A stretch of 64,000 bases of DNA from Owenia fusiformis. Taxonomy: Eukaryota; Annelida; Polychaeta; Sabellida; Oweniidae. The position numbers were made by a program, and so were the translations under genes. Below, in pieces: positions 25,122 through 36,504 of the stretch. Positions within the stretch are counted from its first letter, which is position 1; each line of letters starts with the position of its first letter. The notes below the pieces were generated by a model. That model was not told where the DNA came from. It did no database searches and worked only from the letters and a program-made list of their open reading frames with translations. The DNA is taken from contig CAIIXF020000012.1 in the NCBI GenBank assembly GCA_903813345.2, forward strand, positions 11,204,932 to 11,268,931, read 5' to 3'.

Positions 25122-25778
25122 AAAGGATAGGTATCGATATGGTGAACTGAATTCAACAATGTTTTTCTCTTGAACCAATTATTGAAAACATTCTGTAAAA
25201 AGCACGGTCCTTTATGTAATGTTGACTGATTGGCAACAATTTTGTTCCTTTCTACCAATTCTTGAGAATAAAATAAAATAACTTTCCGAACCTTGTTGGA
25301 CCAAAATAGCATATACAACATTTTCCTAGACCTCTCAATATTACAATAATTATTATACAAAGGAAATGTTGGTTGATTTTACAAAAAGTATACAAAAACT
25401 TAAAACAAAACCCCCCAAAATAGATAAAAATGAAGATAAACATTGTATTTCATTAACAAGATACTTTTTTAAAATCAACCAAACTTTTCTTTGTACAATT
25501 ACAATATTGAGAGACCTAAACACATTTTGTTTATGTCGTTTTGTTCCAATGAGGTTCGGAAAGATGTTTCTTTTCACTCCGAACATATGATATTAAGAAA
25601 AAAAGAAGTGTCTGATGTGTTTTCTAAAACAATATAGAGAAACGGATATATATATATATATGTTTCAAATTATAATGTTACCATCCAAAAGATGACCATT
25701 AAATTCACCATGGGTAAAAGTTTCTGGTTTAAGAGAAACGCGTGTTCAAAAAGTTCACCATATCGATACCACTCCTTT
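25122..25778. mobile_element. Foldback element of about 655 bases
   Basis: The outer ends AAAGGATAGGTATCGATATGG and CCATATCGATACCACTCCTTT pair. Inner arms, 25280-25385 and 25465-25565, also pair (CTTTCCGAACCTTG / ATGAGGTTCGGAAAG). The open frames on both strands here are products of this symmetry. Confidence 0.65.
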
Positions 25779-26037
25779 AAAGCTAAAACCATAATTTCAA
25801 GTAGATTTTGATGATTAAGACAATTATGAAAACTTCAAAGAAGTCCAACTATTCAAAAGATTGAATCTCGAACAAGTCAGTTATCCAATACAGGTGAGAG
25901 TCACCATTAATTTGTGTTGATAGAGTCGCGTTCATCTCGAGAACTCTCGTCTCATCCGAGACGAGATTAAACGAGTCTTCATTTTGAGTAAGTTCATCAT
26001 CTATGACTAGGTTGCAACCTTTTGTAGAGTAACTCTG

Positions 26038-26153
26038 TCATCGTTTTGGACAGGATCCTGTTGTGATTGCAATGTTGGAAGCTTCCCCAGTAACTGTTGT
26101 TATCTGAAGGCAACGTAGCATGACGTCACCTAACTTCCTGACAACACAATCTC
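26038..26153 (-). CDS. VWA-3 terminal exon E
   Basis: The acceptor is TATTTTCAG and the stop is TGA. It encodes three Cys (GDC, LRC, GSC) and the shared LGDVMLR motif. The conserved TGACGTCA in all but one copy falls on the GDVM codons, so it is best read as coding. Confidence 0.8.
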
Positions 26154-29100
26154 CTGAAAATAACGTTAAGATAGCAGAAAAAGTAGTGTGTAGCACAATA
26201 AACAATTTATTAATAAAAGGTGAGAATCGTGAACTGACGGGTAAACAACCCTTTAGTCTTATTTCAAAGAAAATGTTTTGTAATGATAGTTGTTTGATAT
26301 CTTTGCAATTTATGACTTTTTCTATTAATAATGACTGACGTCCGATTCCTAGATCTTATGCAAGAAATATTGGTCCCCTTGCAGTTATAGCTTACTCTGT
26401 TATTTAATATTTAACAGTAAAACCTGTGTCAGTGGAACACCGTTAGCACCTCTAAAGGGTGTTCCACTAACAGAGGTTCATTACAATAAGTCACAGAATA
26501 GATTGCAGGACTTTGAAAAAAGTTCCACTTCCTGTACCTCCTACAAAGGTGTTTCACTTTACAGGTTTTACTATATTAGCATTTGTTCTATTAATTTCGA
26601 TCCAGCAATCAGTTTGACTTATGGATCGACTCTGGAAACGCATATACCCTATTCCCGATCGCGATGGGACCATGCTCACCCTTTTCTTTAGCTCTTACCC
26701 GGTTTATGTAGATATGGATTGTGCTCATCGCCGTTTGTCGTTGACAAACATGAATACCTCGACGTCAAATCATTTACGATATTCCTCTCGGTTTCTGCAT
26801 TGTTAGAGTCATATAAACGGTATGAAGACGCTATTGAATCTAGTTCTTCTGTAGTCCTGTTACAAAATAAATACAATAGAATAAAATAAAATAAAATAGG
26901 CTTTTCTAGGAGGACCAAGAAGGAATTGATCTCTTTATGCGTCGCTCTTTGATACCTCGAAGATGAATGATACATTCGTTTTGAAAGTATCCATGGTTGT
27001 TGGATGACGAATGAGTGACTCGTCTTATCAAGAAAGTATTTATATTTACGTAGCGAGTGAACCCAGGCCCGTAGCCATGGGCCAAAAGTTCTTTCAAAAT
27101 CATGCAGTTTTTCACCGTTCTGAGCACTTTTCAAGTGATTTTGGCTATATTTGGACCAAAGTCGCGGATCGTCTAATGTAAACCCACTTGGGATTTTTAA
27201 AAAGTGAGTACCAATTCTATGGTATCACTGGTACTCGCTTAGTTATGCTGACGATATGGAAGAACTTCAGGGCTTCGGTTTCGGTAAGATAAGATATTTT
27301 TATTTCTCGATTCTACACCACTTATAAGTCAAGTTGTGGACAATTATTATGCTCAAAGTTAAGAAAGATAGTCTAGTTTGAGAATATGCGGTTCTATGTT
27401 TGGTATATTAACGAAGACGCAATTCATGTCACATATTTAGTCCCTCGCTTTTGTTACGTTGACTTTCTTCATGAATATTGTCACATTGGCAATATCCGAG
27501 GGATATAGCGAGGGATTTAAACATGTGAATTGCGTCTTCGTTAATATACCAAACATAGAACCGCCTGCATATTCTCAAACTAGACTATCTTTCTTAACTT
27601 TGAGTCAAATTATTGTCCACAACTTGACTTATAAGTGGTGTAGAATCGAGAAATAAAAATATCTTACCGAAAACGAAGCCCGGAAGTTCTTCTATCTTGT
27701 TACGCTGATCGAAGTATCGTCAGCATAACTAAGTGAGTACCAGTGATACCATAGAATTGGTACTTTCCAAGTGTCAAAAGTATAGAACTTCTTAATTAAC
27801 GGGCTATTCACTAGTTCTGTCCGTTCTTTACAGAAAATGCATGTACACCTACTTGTATATTGTGTAGCATACTATATTGATATGGTATAAGTTGCAGATT
27901 TCTACGATTTGAAATTTGAAGATTTAATGTTGAACCACTTTAAAATCAGGCATTCCAAACTTAAAAAAGAAGTAAATAAAATGGATGGTTTGTGTAAAGG
28001 AATACGAATTTATCAGAATATTAATAATGCGTCTCACCTACTTGGCACTGATATAACATTGATTTCCACGCCAATTTGCCGTAGTTCTCCGGCGATTCTG
28101 CTGGCTTCATCAAGTTGTCTCAAATACCCACTTTTGTGGCCATCCGTAAAGATCAGTAACACATCAGGATTGTCATTTGTGTCATTTCTAGAATATTGAC
28201 GTCAGACTTCAGGCATATATTACGATTTGAACATGAAAACTCACCAAAATGTTTCGAATATTCATTATTGTCCGCCATTACTCAGACTACGGCCCACCGT
28301 TATGACGTCACACATTACACGTATCACCAGGGGCATTATTCGCGAATATACCCCGGTTGAAATGTTGACTTTGTTTACAGTTTATAGAAGGCGTGAATAC
28401 AGTCATGTTCGAATCAATGATATGGACATAATGGCTATGGGGATTAATATATATATTATGTATATCAAGTAGTTAAAAATATTGATTTTTATTTGCCGCT
28501 CTGGTTTTAAGCTGCATAAAAGAATCACATGCCATAAATCAAACAACAAATTAGTGGATCCTTGGATCAAATCATTAATGCTTGCTATTAAATATATTGT
28601 TGTAATCCCGTATACCTCAATATTGTTTTTTGAATATCTCCAAGCGTCTCTTCCAGATATCTATCTTTTACTTGAGACCCCTCTGGTTTTATTGTACATT
28701 TTGTCCCAGTGTACGCGTCAATGGCGTTCTCGAGTCTTTTCGAACTCGCTAAAAGCACGAAATTAAAAAGGACGAGAGTTTTACATACATCCAAATGGAT
28801 ATAATTGATATATCAAGAAATTGGGTGACTTTCAGCCAGGATTGTCTATACTTTCAATAATATTCTGGCCCTACCAACATACGTGCTGCCATCTTTTTAT
28901 CCATCTCTATATATATACAGAAAATGGCTAATTGATGAAAGTATGTGCATTTTTACTTTTAGCTCACATGGAGCTATTGTCATCGCCCACTTGTTAATCT
29001 TTTCGCCATCTATTAACAATCTCCTTTAATATTAAACATAATTAAATCATTATCTTACCTGTACTGACAACAGCGGAGGATTTCAATTTATGAAGAATCA

Positions 29101-29875
29101 ATCCAATATTTGCGCTGGAGTTATTAACAGATTCAATTTCTTTAATAATGTACTTTGTAACGTTTTTTGCCCGCTCAAAGTCTTCTAATGAAAGAAAACA
29201 GGATATGTCGAGGATGATCTGCATGTTAAGACAGGCTGAAAGAGCAGAATGACAATAGATCGAATCATAATTATTTATTAATTATTTATCAGAGCAAGAT
29301 CCGGGGTGAAAAGGTTGCTTCAATTCACCAACCAACATGAAACGTCTTTGAACTATAATAAAACTCGGAGATGGAATTTATTAAATTTGATAATATGATA
29401 TAATTTGCGACAATGTTACAGTTTTAGCAGACCTCTCAAACAGTACCTAACTACCCTGCGTGCAGAGTCTAGTTAAAGACGAAGCTCTCTTTTAAGAAGT
29501 GAAGTTAAACGAATGCAATGGGTATACCTTAACATCACTGATTCACGCATTAAATACTTTATTTATGCTTTATTTATGGCGTGGTCACATTTGCTCCGAT
29601 TTTCAGCACCAGCGCCCGGCGATGAGTATTTTGTTTAAAATTGAATACAATTTTTCACATTTGGAACACCTACCAGGGTCACCATATGCACCACCATTGT
29701 CGTAGAGGAGAGTGGGTGATGGCGGAATCTTTGGCGGCAGATCATGCATGTGATCCCCATCTACTGCCACGGCCCCTAGATAAATTGAGATGAGAACATA
29801 TGCGTGAAAAATATGGCGTGAGCGTGAGAGATCACGCCCTATTAATGGTTCACGAAGCTGGTTTAATGTTTTCAA
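26038..29875 (-). CDS. VWA-3: secreted single-VWA protein
   Basis: Six exons: L 29674-29875 (start uncertain), A 29059-29235, B 28616-28748, C 28038-28187, D 26699-26856, E 26038-26153. With ATG at 29875 they total 936 nt, 311 residues. The most likely signal is YVLISIYLGAVAV; in the paralogs a Met lies right before it, but here that position is not Met, so the nearest in-frame ATG gives a long polar leader. The VWA domain has DVSC-type IILDISCF and DVLLIFTDGHKSGYLRQLD. The tail starts GDCVVRKLGDVMLRCL and ends GSCPKR. This is the most compact of the three, only about 3.8 kb. Same likely role as VWA-2: secreted, Cys-stabilised, protein-binding, partner unknown. Confidence 0.8.
26415..26574. 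repeat. MITE with AGTAAAACCTGT ends
   Basis: CAGTAAAACCTGTGTCAGTGG at the left pairs with CACTTTACAGGTTTTACT at the right, over 20-odd bases with mismatches. It lies in the intron between VWA-3 exons D and E. Confidence 0.55.
26699..26856 (-). CDS. VWA-3 exon D
   Basis: The acceptor is TTGTAACAG and the donor GTAAGAG. It encodes TTEELDSIASSYRLYDSNN, RYSC and NPYLHKPG. A stop follows a few codons past the donor, but the strong donor and the well-matched tail exon favour splicing to E. Confidence 0.8.
26857..28037. other. VWA-3 intron D-C
   Basis: It is largely occupied by the foldback element at 27200-27766. The segment 27060-27180 shows nothing recognisable. Confidence 0.5.
27200..27766. 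mobile_element. Near-perfect foldback element with arms of about 260 bases
   Basis: The arms, about 27200-27455 and 27495-27766, pair closely. Examples are GAGTACCAATTCTATGG / CCATAGAATTGGTAC, GACGCAATTCATGTC / GTGAATTGCGTC and CTATGTTTGGTATATTAACG / CGTTAATATACCAAACATAG. The right arm has a short insertion near 27700. High arm identity implies a young insertion. Confidence 0.75.
28038..28187 (-). CDS. VWA-3 exon C
   Basis: The acceptor is TTCTAG and the donor GTGAGA, phases 2-2. It encodes NDNPDVLLIFTDGHKSGYLR, a helix and GVEINVISVPSR. The TDG metal-site motif is intact. Confidence 0.82.
28616..28748 (-). CDS. VWA-3 exon B
   Basis: The acceptor is CTTTTAG. It encodes SSKRLENAIDAYTGTKCTIK and the LEETLGDI helix, ending at the shared AG|GTATAC donor. 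Reading past the donor would give an early stop, as in its paralogs. Confidence 0.8.
29059..29235 (-). CDS. VWA-3 exon A
   Basis: The acceptor is GCTCTTTCAG and the donor GTAAGA; 177 nt, phases 1-1. It encodes ACLNMQIILDISCFLSLEDF and the first helix. Confidence 0.82.
29578..29660. repeat. Truncated MITE of the 11-kb family
   Basis: GCGTGGTCACATTTGCTCCGA followed by GGCGATGAGTATTTTGTTTAAAATTGAATACAATTTTTCA matches one half of the elements at 11136-11488. It ends a dozen bases from the splice donor of VWA-3 exon L. Confidence 0.5.
29674..29875 (-). CDS. VWA-3 exon L (signal and linker)
   Basis: The linker ends PTLLYDNGGAYGDPG, then GTAGGT in phase 1. The leader is hydrophobic (AYVLISIYLGAVAV). 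The start is chosen as the only in-frame ATG (29875). Alternatively an upstream exon supplies the start and this one begins at the TTATCTAG acceptor at about 29778. Confidence 0.6.
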
Positions 29876-31404
29876 GGGGGGTGCTACAGATTATTTTTTT
29901 TCACGTTAGATCAGGGATTTGGGATATATAGGGTTTATTTTCTTATGACAGGTTTACACTTAAAGTTTGCTTTTCTTCCTAGGTTTCTTAACAATTTTTT
30001 GTCTTCCCTTTGGTATCTGTGGTGAGATATTGAGCAACAGAAAATGCGATGAGTACCAGGATGAAAGAACGTTGACTCTAAGTATGTGGGATTGTGGGAT
30101 ATGTAAACTCATTTTGTAATAAGTTTGAAATACTGCAAAGGAATCGATTATATTTTGTCATTCATCATCTTTAAATGCTTTTACAGGCTGTATGGCATGG
30201 ACTTCTTGTTGTTTACAGTTCATCTTAACTTAATAAATATCAAAACAATACTCTGAATGACGTATTTACTTCAAATCCACAAACAATTAGCTATAGTACA
30301 TAGAATAACGAACATTATCCTATTCCAAGTAGTTTTAGGGAGATAAGTTAGTAAGATATATCCCGTATCCTGATTTTGAGGTTTCCATATCCTGAACCTC
30401 CATATCTCCCGCCATATCTCCCGCTCCAGGGCATATCTTCTCGCTTCGAAAAAAAAATGTGAAAAAATAAGAAAAAAATTGAAAAAAAGAAAAAATGGGA
30501 AAAAATTGAAAAAAATAAAAAATTGAAAAAATGAAAAAATTGAAAGAAAATTAGAAAACTCTACTTGGTATAGGATAAAGCAGTTATGTACGGTCGGTTT
30601 GGATATTGGGTTCATCCCTCGTGAGATATGCACATCTATCTTCGGTCCCTACGGTCCCTCAGGTAGATATGCATATCTCCCTCTGGATAAACCCCATATC
30701 CAAAACGGCCTCCTCGTACATAACCCTTATGTACTATACACCCTTATGTAGGTCCAGCATACGGTGTATATCAGGCCCGCACCCAGAGCGAGAGTTGGAG
30801 AGTGAAGGCATCTCCCCCCGACCAGAAATTCTTTCAAATCAGTTTTTCACAATTCAAAGCACTCAAAGCACTGCATAATTTTTTAGCCAAATCTGTCAAA
30901 AAGCTCTCCCTCCTGGAAAAAGCTCTCCCCAGCTTGGTGAAAGCTGTCAACGGGCAAGTTTAGAGAATAAGATATTGTCTAGTTCTGTAAATAGAAGCAT
31001 CTTAAATTATCGACCTGTGGTCGCGGCGAGTCAAGTACAAACATTTTAATTCAGCTAATGACTGCACTAACGTCCAAAACAAATGTAATTGACAGGTAAC
31101 AATCCACTTGTAACTGGTAAGACATCCCAAATGAAGGACTCTCGGATGTTTGATTTTAGTGTGTATTCTCCTGAAGGCCAAATGAGAATTTTAACACCAA
31201 ATAATAAGCTTTCACTGATAGAATGTTTTACCAGAATCTGAATGTACTATTGATCATTTTAATATATTCGTTTCTCGCAGTTTCGAATACGTTAGGACTC
31301 GCAGTTTCAAGGCCTATCGCCTGCAGTCATGTATCAGAAAAAGTCCCCAACTAGCTTTAAAACCAGCCAAATACAAGTAAGAATCGCACTAGTTCGATTT
31401 AAAT

Positions 31405-31525
31405 AGGCTTACTTAGGTAGAAACACAACATAATGAACTGTAGTTTATCTTAAAGAATGTACAGTTGTAACGAAGAAGAGTGCATTCGTTTTCTATTGTT
31501 TTTAAAGAATTGACACTTACTTGCA
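31405..31525. repeat. Left half of a repeat interrupted by the hAT-like element
   Basis: This matches in reverse orientation the block at about 37725-37850 (shared TTTTCTATTGTTTTTAAAGAA and ACTTAGGTAG.AACACAACA). The other half continues at about 33446-33500 (shared GTGGCACAAAAGACGATTG). Confidence 0.6.
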
Positions 31526-33445
31526 CAGCGAAAAATGGCTTGGTATCCAATAGTTTTTATAGATATCCCAAATCCCGAATATTTGTCGTATTCTGGAACA
31601 TCCTTAAATATACCGATACTTCAAATATCCAGAAATATATTTAAAAGGATATTTCTGGATACTCCAAGTTTCCAAATTTCAACATAGCCGAATTAAGGAT
31701 ATTCCAGGATACTTGACTTCCATAGTATTCAGAAATATTTTTGAGTATCCGGAATAATTAATATAATTAACGTTCAATTTACAACTTAAGTGTATTTAAA
31801 ACGTTTGTTTGGCGTTTCACCAAATATAGAATGTGAAATATATTGTATCTTCTGCTGAAACAGCATTCTCTTCGTGATACCTAAACCACTCGAAACGATG
31901 GCTGCCATAGAAAAACTTGTGTTAGTTTGGGAAATTCAATGGACGATTACATCAACAATAAGCCGCTCTACGATGAAAACTTTTCTTCTAAGCACGGAAG
32001 ATGTATTAAAGTTAAAAACGACTCGAGTAGAAATACCATTTCCTTCATGTCGACTGATTTATTTGAATAATACTGTGAATCTGTCGGATTTTAGCGTGTG
32101 CATTTCGTAGTTTTCTCATTTTATCTGGCTTCGGTCGAACTTTCAAGATATAAACGTGAATTCGTCTTGTAGAGGATTTTATGCACTTTACTAACAAGCT
32201 TTTGTTGACTACATTTTGATATTCGAAGACACTGAAAAATGGCTTCGAAATAAGGTAACAAACACAAATATTAGACGCCATTGTATACTTCCTGGCTGAG
32301 TCGATTAAACCGGAAGTTTGTTCTCTGACGTCGGCGCGATATCAATAAATTGAGAAGAAATAACTACACAGCTCAGAACGTTATTTTGGACTCCTAGGAT
32401 AAACTTCGGAGCATTTTCAAAGTTGAAATATATAGTATTAGTATGCAATGACCGCTTAAAGCGAAAAGGTCGTCAATACTGTACATTATTAAATCTCTTT
32501 GTGTTTAGTTTGTGCTAAGAGAGCTTTTCACATATTAATGCTCGAAATATATCAACGTATTCTCAGCTTGAAATTACATAGGTATTTGGACATGTTATAT
32601 ATGCAAATAGGTCTCCGAGCTTTAGAGTCAATGTGAACGAAAATATCCTTGCTGTATGTATAGAATCCCGACCGTATTTACCAATATTCCAAAAGTACCC
32701 CTAAATATCCCGAAAATATAATTGAATATTCAGCCGTATTTCTGAGTATCCGAATGATATAACAGTTGAATCCCGAAGTATCCGTGAATAAACGAGACAT
32801 ATATCAGTAGTTTCCAGAACTACGGATATTTCTGGATATTAGTGTTCCGTCTCTCAATGATATCCATGCATCTCCGAAATCGTGATACCTAGAGTATTTA
32901 TCACGGATTCTTAAAGGCTGAGAGCGGGTATAAAAGGCAGATGGAACAGCCCACAACAGCCAAATATGGCAGTTTAAATGTCCAGTTCAAACAAAATGAG
33001 AAAATTTTCAAACTTTCTACTATAACCACATTGTTACCATGAGTTCCAAGCTCTTTTTTGTTACAGAGGTTTGTGAAACTATCATGACTATAAATCTCAA
33101 ATCAAATTCTAAAGTGTTTTTTTAGTTTTTGTGAAATAAGACAATTTCCTTTTTGTAAATATGCTCATTAGTATAACTGAAAATTTAAATTTCAACCAAT
33201 GGTCATCTCTTATCTGTTTAGAAGTGAACAAACATAGCATAAGCCTGTAGCTCTCTTGTAGCAGACCATGTGTTTCTGTATATGCTGGACATTTAAACTG
33301 GCCACATTAGCACTGATTGGCTGAACAGTGACAGCTTGATTAATAGCTTCACCCGGGTCCAAATCTCTGGGCCTTTAAGGATGTGTTCCATATTCATATA
33401 ATATCCCAAAAGTATCCAGGCAGGATACTTTATCATTTTTCGCTG
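31526..33445. mobile_element. hAT-like non-autonomous element, 1.9 kb
   Basis: The termini are CAGCGAAAAATG and CATTTTTCGCTG, exact 12-base inverted repeats starting with CAG as in many hAT elements. The flanking 8-mers TACTTGCA and TGTTGGCA agree at five positions, consistent with an aged 8-bp duplication. A copy of the target repeat without the element exists at about 37680-37850, giving the empty site. Inside are many GAATATCC/GGATATTC-like words and a hairpin near 31630, but no transposase. Confidence 0.55.
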
Positions 33446-35797
33446 TGTTGGCAAGCTTTCCAAAACCAGTGTGGCACAAAAGACGATTGACTGTCTTATG
33501 CAGAGCACTAAAGATGAACAATAACACCCTATTCACTTATTCGATAGTTAAATAGTTAACACAAAAGAAATCAAATGTTAAACTAATTATAGCCCACTCA
33601 CTCACTCACTCACTCATATGTATCAACTCAGATTTTGTTGAACAGTCGATACAAAAGAAATCAAATGTTCAAGATTAGATCATGGACCATTTACCTTTCA
33701 TAAGAGTGTGGGGTTTAAGTTAGATAAACGATAAGCCTTGGTCTTACGAGAAAAGAATAGCCGCTGGCCCATCGGCACTTGGATATTATTTCACATACTA
33801 CCCAAGACTCATTGTTTATCCTTTCCAGAAAAAATGACGTTACTGACCTCCTTTAATAGCTCCTAGTATCCTATAGCCCCCTATTGTGCTTACATCATGA
33901 GATCGAGCACAAGAGACCAACCATAGTTGAATGCATCCATATCTAAAAGCGTATTTCATAAAAATATCAATATATCAAATCAAAATAGCCTCGAGTGATG
34001 AATTGTATTTTAATATTTAATAAAGTATATTATGATATCTAACAGTCACTATGACATTGGCTTCAAAGGATTGCTCGAAATATGTCTTTATTTTTACCAT
34101 TTTGCTTTTATAGTGGTTTCAAATATTATTTTAAATTTCTATGATTTATAACAAACCTATTGATGTGAAACATATTTCAAACAAATATTTTTTAAATATA
34201 ATATATAGATTAATTAAAGGCCAAGGCCAAGTGAATAAACAGATTAGAACAATAACAGCAAATTGCAACACAATAAATAAATAAGTATACGTACTCAACT
34301 TCTATTCGCGAATGTAAATAATGGCTGAAGGCTAGCGGTTTGATTGCCCTTCGATAGCAAACTCATTTAAATGTGAATTTATGGAAATTAATAGGTTAAT
34401 CCGGTAGTCGGCAGTCGAAAGTCGCATTCGCGAATGCAAGCTCAATCCAAGAATGACAAACAAAATCTAATAGATAACCTTTATTCTGGCAAAGATATCA
34501 GCTGAAAATAGAATTTTAATTTTTAATAAGTTTAGCAAAACATTAAATAAGAGAATACTTACACTGTGGTTAGGTGTATTAAACATAAGCTAAATTCCAT
34601 GTCATATGTAGTAGAATAATAGTAGATAGTGATATCATCAGATAGTGCATGCTTACAGTACGTGTGCCATTGGTCTTTCTCAGAGGCTAATGTTTTCATC
34701 GGGTCAATATAGAAGTTAGAAAAAACACAAACAATGTAATTATAATTTAGGTATTGCATTAACTCTTTATTCCTTTTTACATAGCAACGAGATGCGGTTG
34801 CTTGCGAGTAGACTGAAGCGAAACAAATATTGCAAGAAATATTTTACATCGTATTACCTAGTATATTAAGATATTAGTCGATGATACCACACGTAAATAG
34901 AAACGTCGCCAGGTGTATGGCACAACCTCCGAACGTAGGGATCCGGAGATCGTCCACTCTACCCCTTCCTTCTTTCCAGTTTAAATCAGCTTATTAGACT
35001 ACATCGTAAGTGGAAAAAGGAATAGAATGAATGATGTCTTGAGCACTGCGTTCGGGAGTACTACGACAGCGACGTTATGGGGCGATTCACAAGTTATTTA
35101 GACACGCTGTGTGTTGTTTTAACGTTATGGGGTGCACCGTGTCTGTCAATGCGTATATGATGACTGTGTGGGGATGTTTTTTACAACCTCGCGAATGACA
35201 CACTGGAAAAGGGGCAACAAGGACTGTAGAGAGAAAATTTGAAAATTTTTACTTTTTCTGAGCTATCGGGTCAATATTTGGCTCAACATTTCTTTGACGT
35301 ACCTATTTTCTTAAAATGTATGGATAAACTATCAATTTCAGCAAACTGTAAATTCAGTTCAAAGCTTCTATAAAGGGAGTCCCACTTATAGATTTTTAAG
35401 ATCCACCACGTTTCAAGAGGAATATCAGCTGAAATAATGTTCATCCAGGGGGTTTCTTTGGAGATAATAAAAATATATGATAGTCTTGATGAAATATCCA
35501 AACTTAAATATATTTTGACACTGGTCCATGAACGTTGAATGGCCCCTCTGCAATAATTGTTGCACCTTCAACGGTGGGGAAGGGCTTTGCTTCGTTTGTA
35601 AATTAGATCATTGCTTTGGATATTGGGACTTATTTTATAATGACCATTTACTTTCAGTATCCTTTCCAAGTCTTTAATAACCTCTTTGGGCTAACTTTAT
35701 TCAACCAATATTGCACTGGCTAGTTACAGTCGTGTCGAGTCGTGACTAACAACCTTTTTACTCTAGTGAATATTTGATTCCGTTTTCCCTGTCCATA

Positions 35798-35803
35798 TTT
35801 TAT
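35798..35803 (-). promoter_or_regulatory. Possible polyadenylation signal of VWA-4
   Basis: AATAAA on the minus strand about 105 bases past the VWA-4 stop codon. This is a common hexamer in AT-rich sequence, so support is positional only. Confidence 0.4.
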
Positions 35804-35908
35804 TTGTTATCAAAAACCATATGTACAATAAAATCACAAATATTCTCCACAAATCATTGGTGTCTCGATCTAACATTCAGTTTCTATATTCAGACCATAA
35901 CTGTACTA

Positions 35909-36504
35909 TTAACTTATTATTGGGCACCGCTTGAAATACAAATCAATGTATTCAGTAACATATTTCACAACATTTGCATCATTGTGATCAAAAGCTAAAA
36001 GTTGATTGGTATATATATTCTCACTAGCAGTCACATATATTTGTTCGTCTATGCCACGTTTACGAATTTGTTCCTTTCTCTTAGATGTTAAGATAATCCA
36101 AATTATGGCGCCGCCATCTTGTTTAAGTCGTTTCGCAGCAGCGATCGCCCATCCGTTTTCCCTCCAGGGAGATTCTAAGCCATCGCCAAAAATAATGAGA
36201 ATTTTACCTCGTTGGTTCGGAGCATTTTCAAAGTAGTTCTTATTTGCAAAATTGATGGCTCTATTTGTGCGTGTTTTCCGTGTACAAATGTCTGGTCGTT
36301 TCAGCTCCGATATTTTGTTGCCAGCTTCATAAGCGTCTGTTGGAGGGAAGCTGTCAACAGTGTTATTGTCGTATGAGAACCCGCAGTATTTGGAGCTGTT
36401 CCCAAGGGCACGTGTTATTTCATTTGCAATGTTCATTGCAGATGTGGCATTACCATAATCTATGGAGCAACTTACATCAAACGCATATACGACCTCTGCA
36501 CAAG
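35909..36504 (-). CDS. VWA-4 exon 12: VWA4 domain, single exon
   Basis: The acceptor is TATTTTCAG. It encodes a whole VWA domain from ACAEVVYAFDVSCSIDYGN to KRCPIIS and TAA. The metal site looks complete: DVSCS, a Thr in KTRTNRAINFANK and ILIIFGDGLESP. It is about 80% similar to exon 7. A stop replaces the linker that follows in exon 7. Confidence 0.88.

Larger units (their letters stand above)
23494..26037. other. Spacer between VWA-3 and VWA-2
   Basis: Two foldback elements (24002-24629 and 25122-25778) fill much of it, and a short TA microsatellite lies near 25650. No coding exon was recognised. Confidence 0.55.
29876..35908. other. Spacer between VWA-4 and VWA-3
   Basis: About 6 kb with no exon recognised. 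It holds an A-rich tract with GAAAAAA runs (about 30448-30555) and a short symmetrical patch around 30620-30690 (ATATGCACATCTATC / AGGTAGATATGCATATC). It also holds the hAT-like element at 31526-33445, a short ACTC microsatellite near 33597, and otherwise AT-rich sequence. Confidence 0.5.

Noticed and set aside
13215-26140. TGACGTCA, a CRE-like site, in the tail exons
   Set aside because: It falls on the GDVM codons conserved between paralogs, so protein constraint explains it; the VWA-1 copy reads TGACGTTA.
6860-28615. In-frame stops just after the B exons, suggesting each ends a gene
   Set aside because: All three B exons have a shared AG|GTATAC donor right before the stop, and the VWA fold needs the later exons C and D, which follow with matching phases in VWA-2 and VWA-3.
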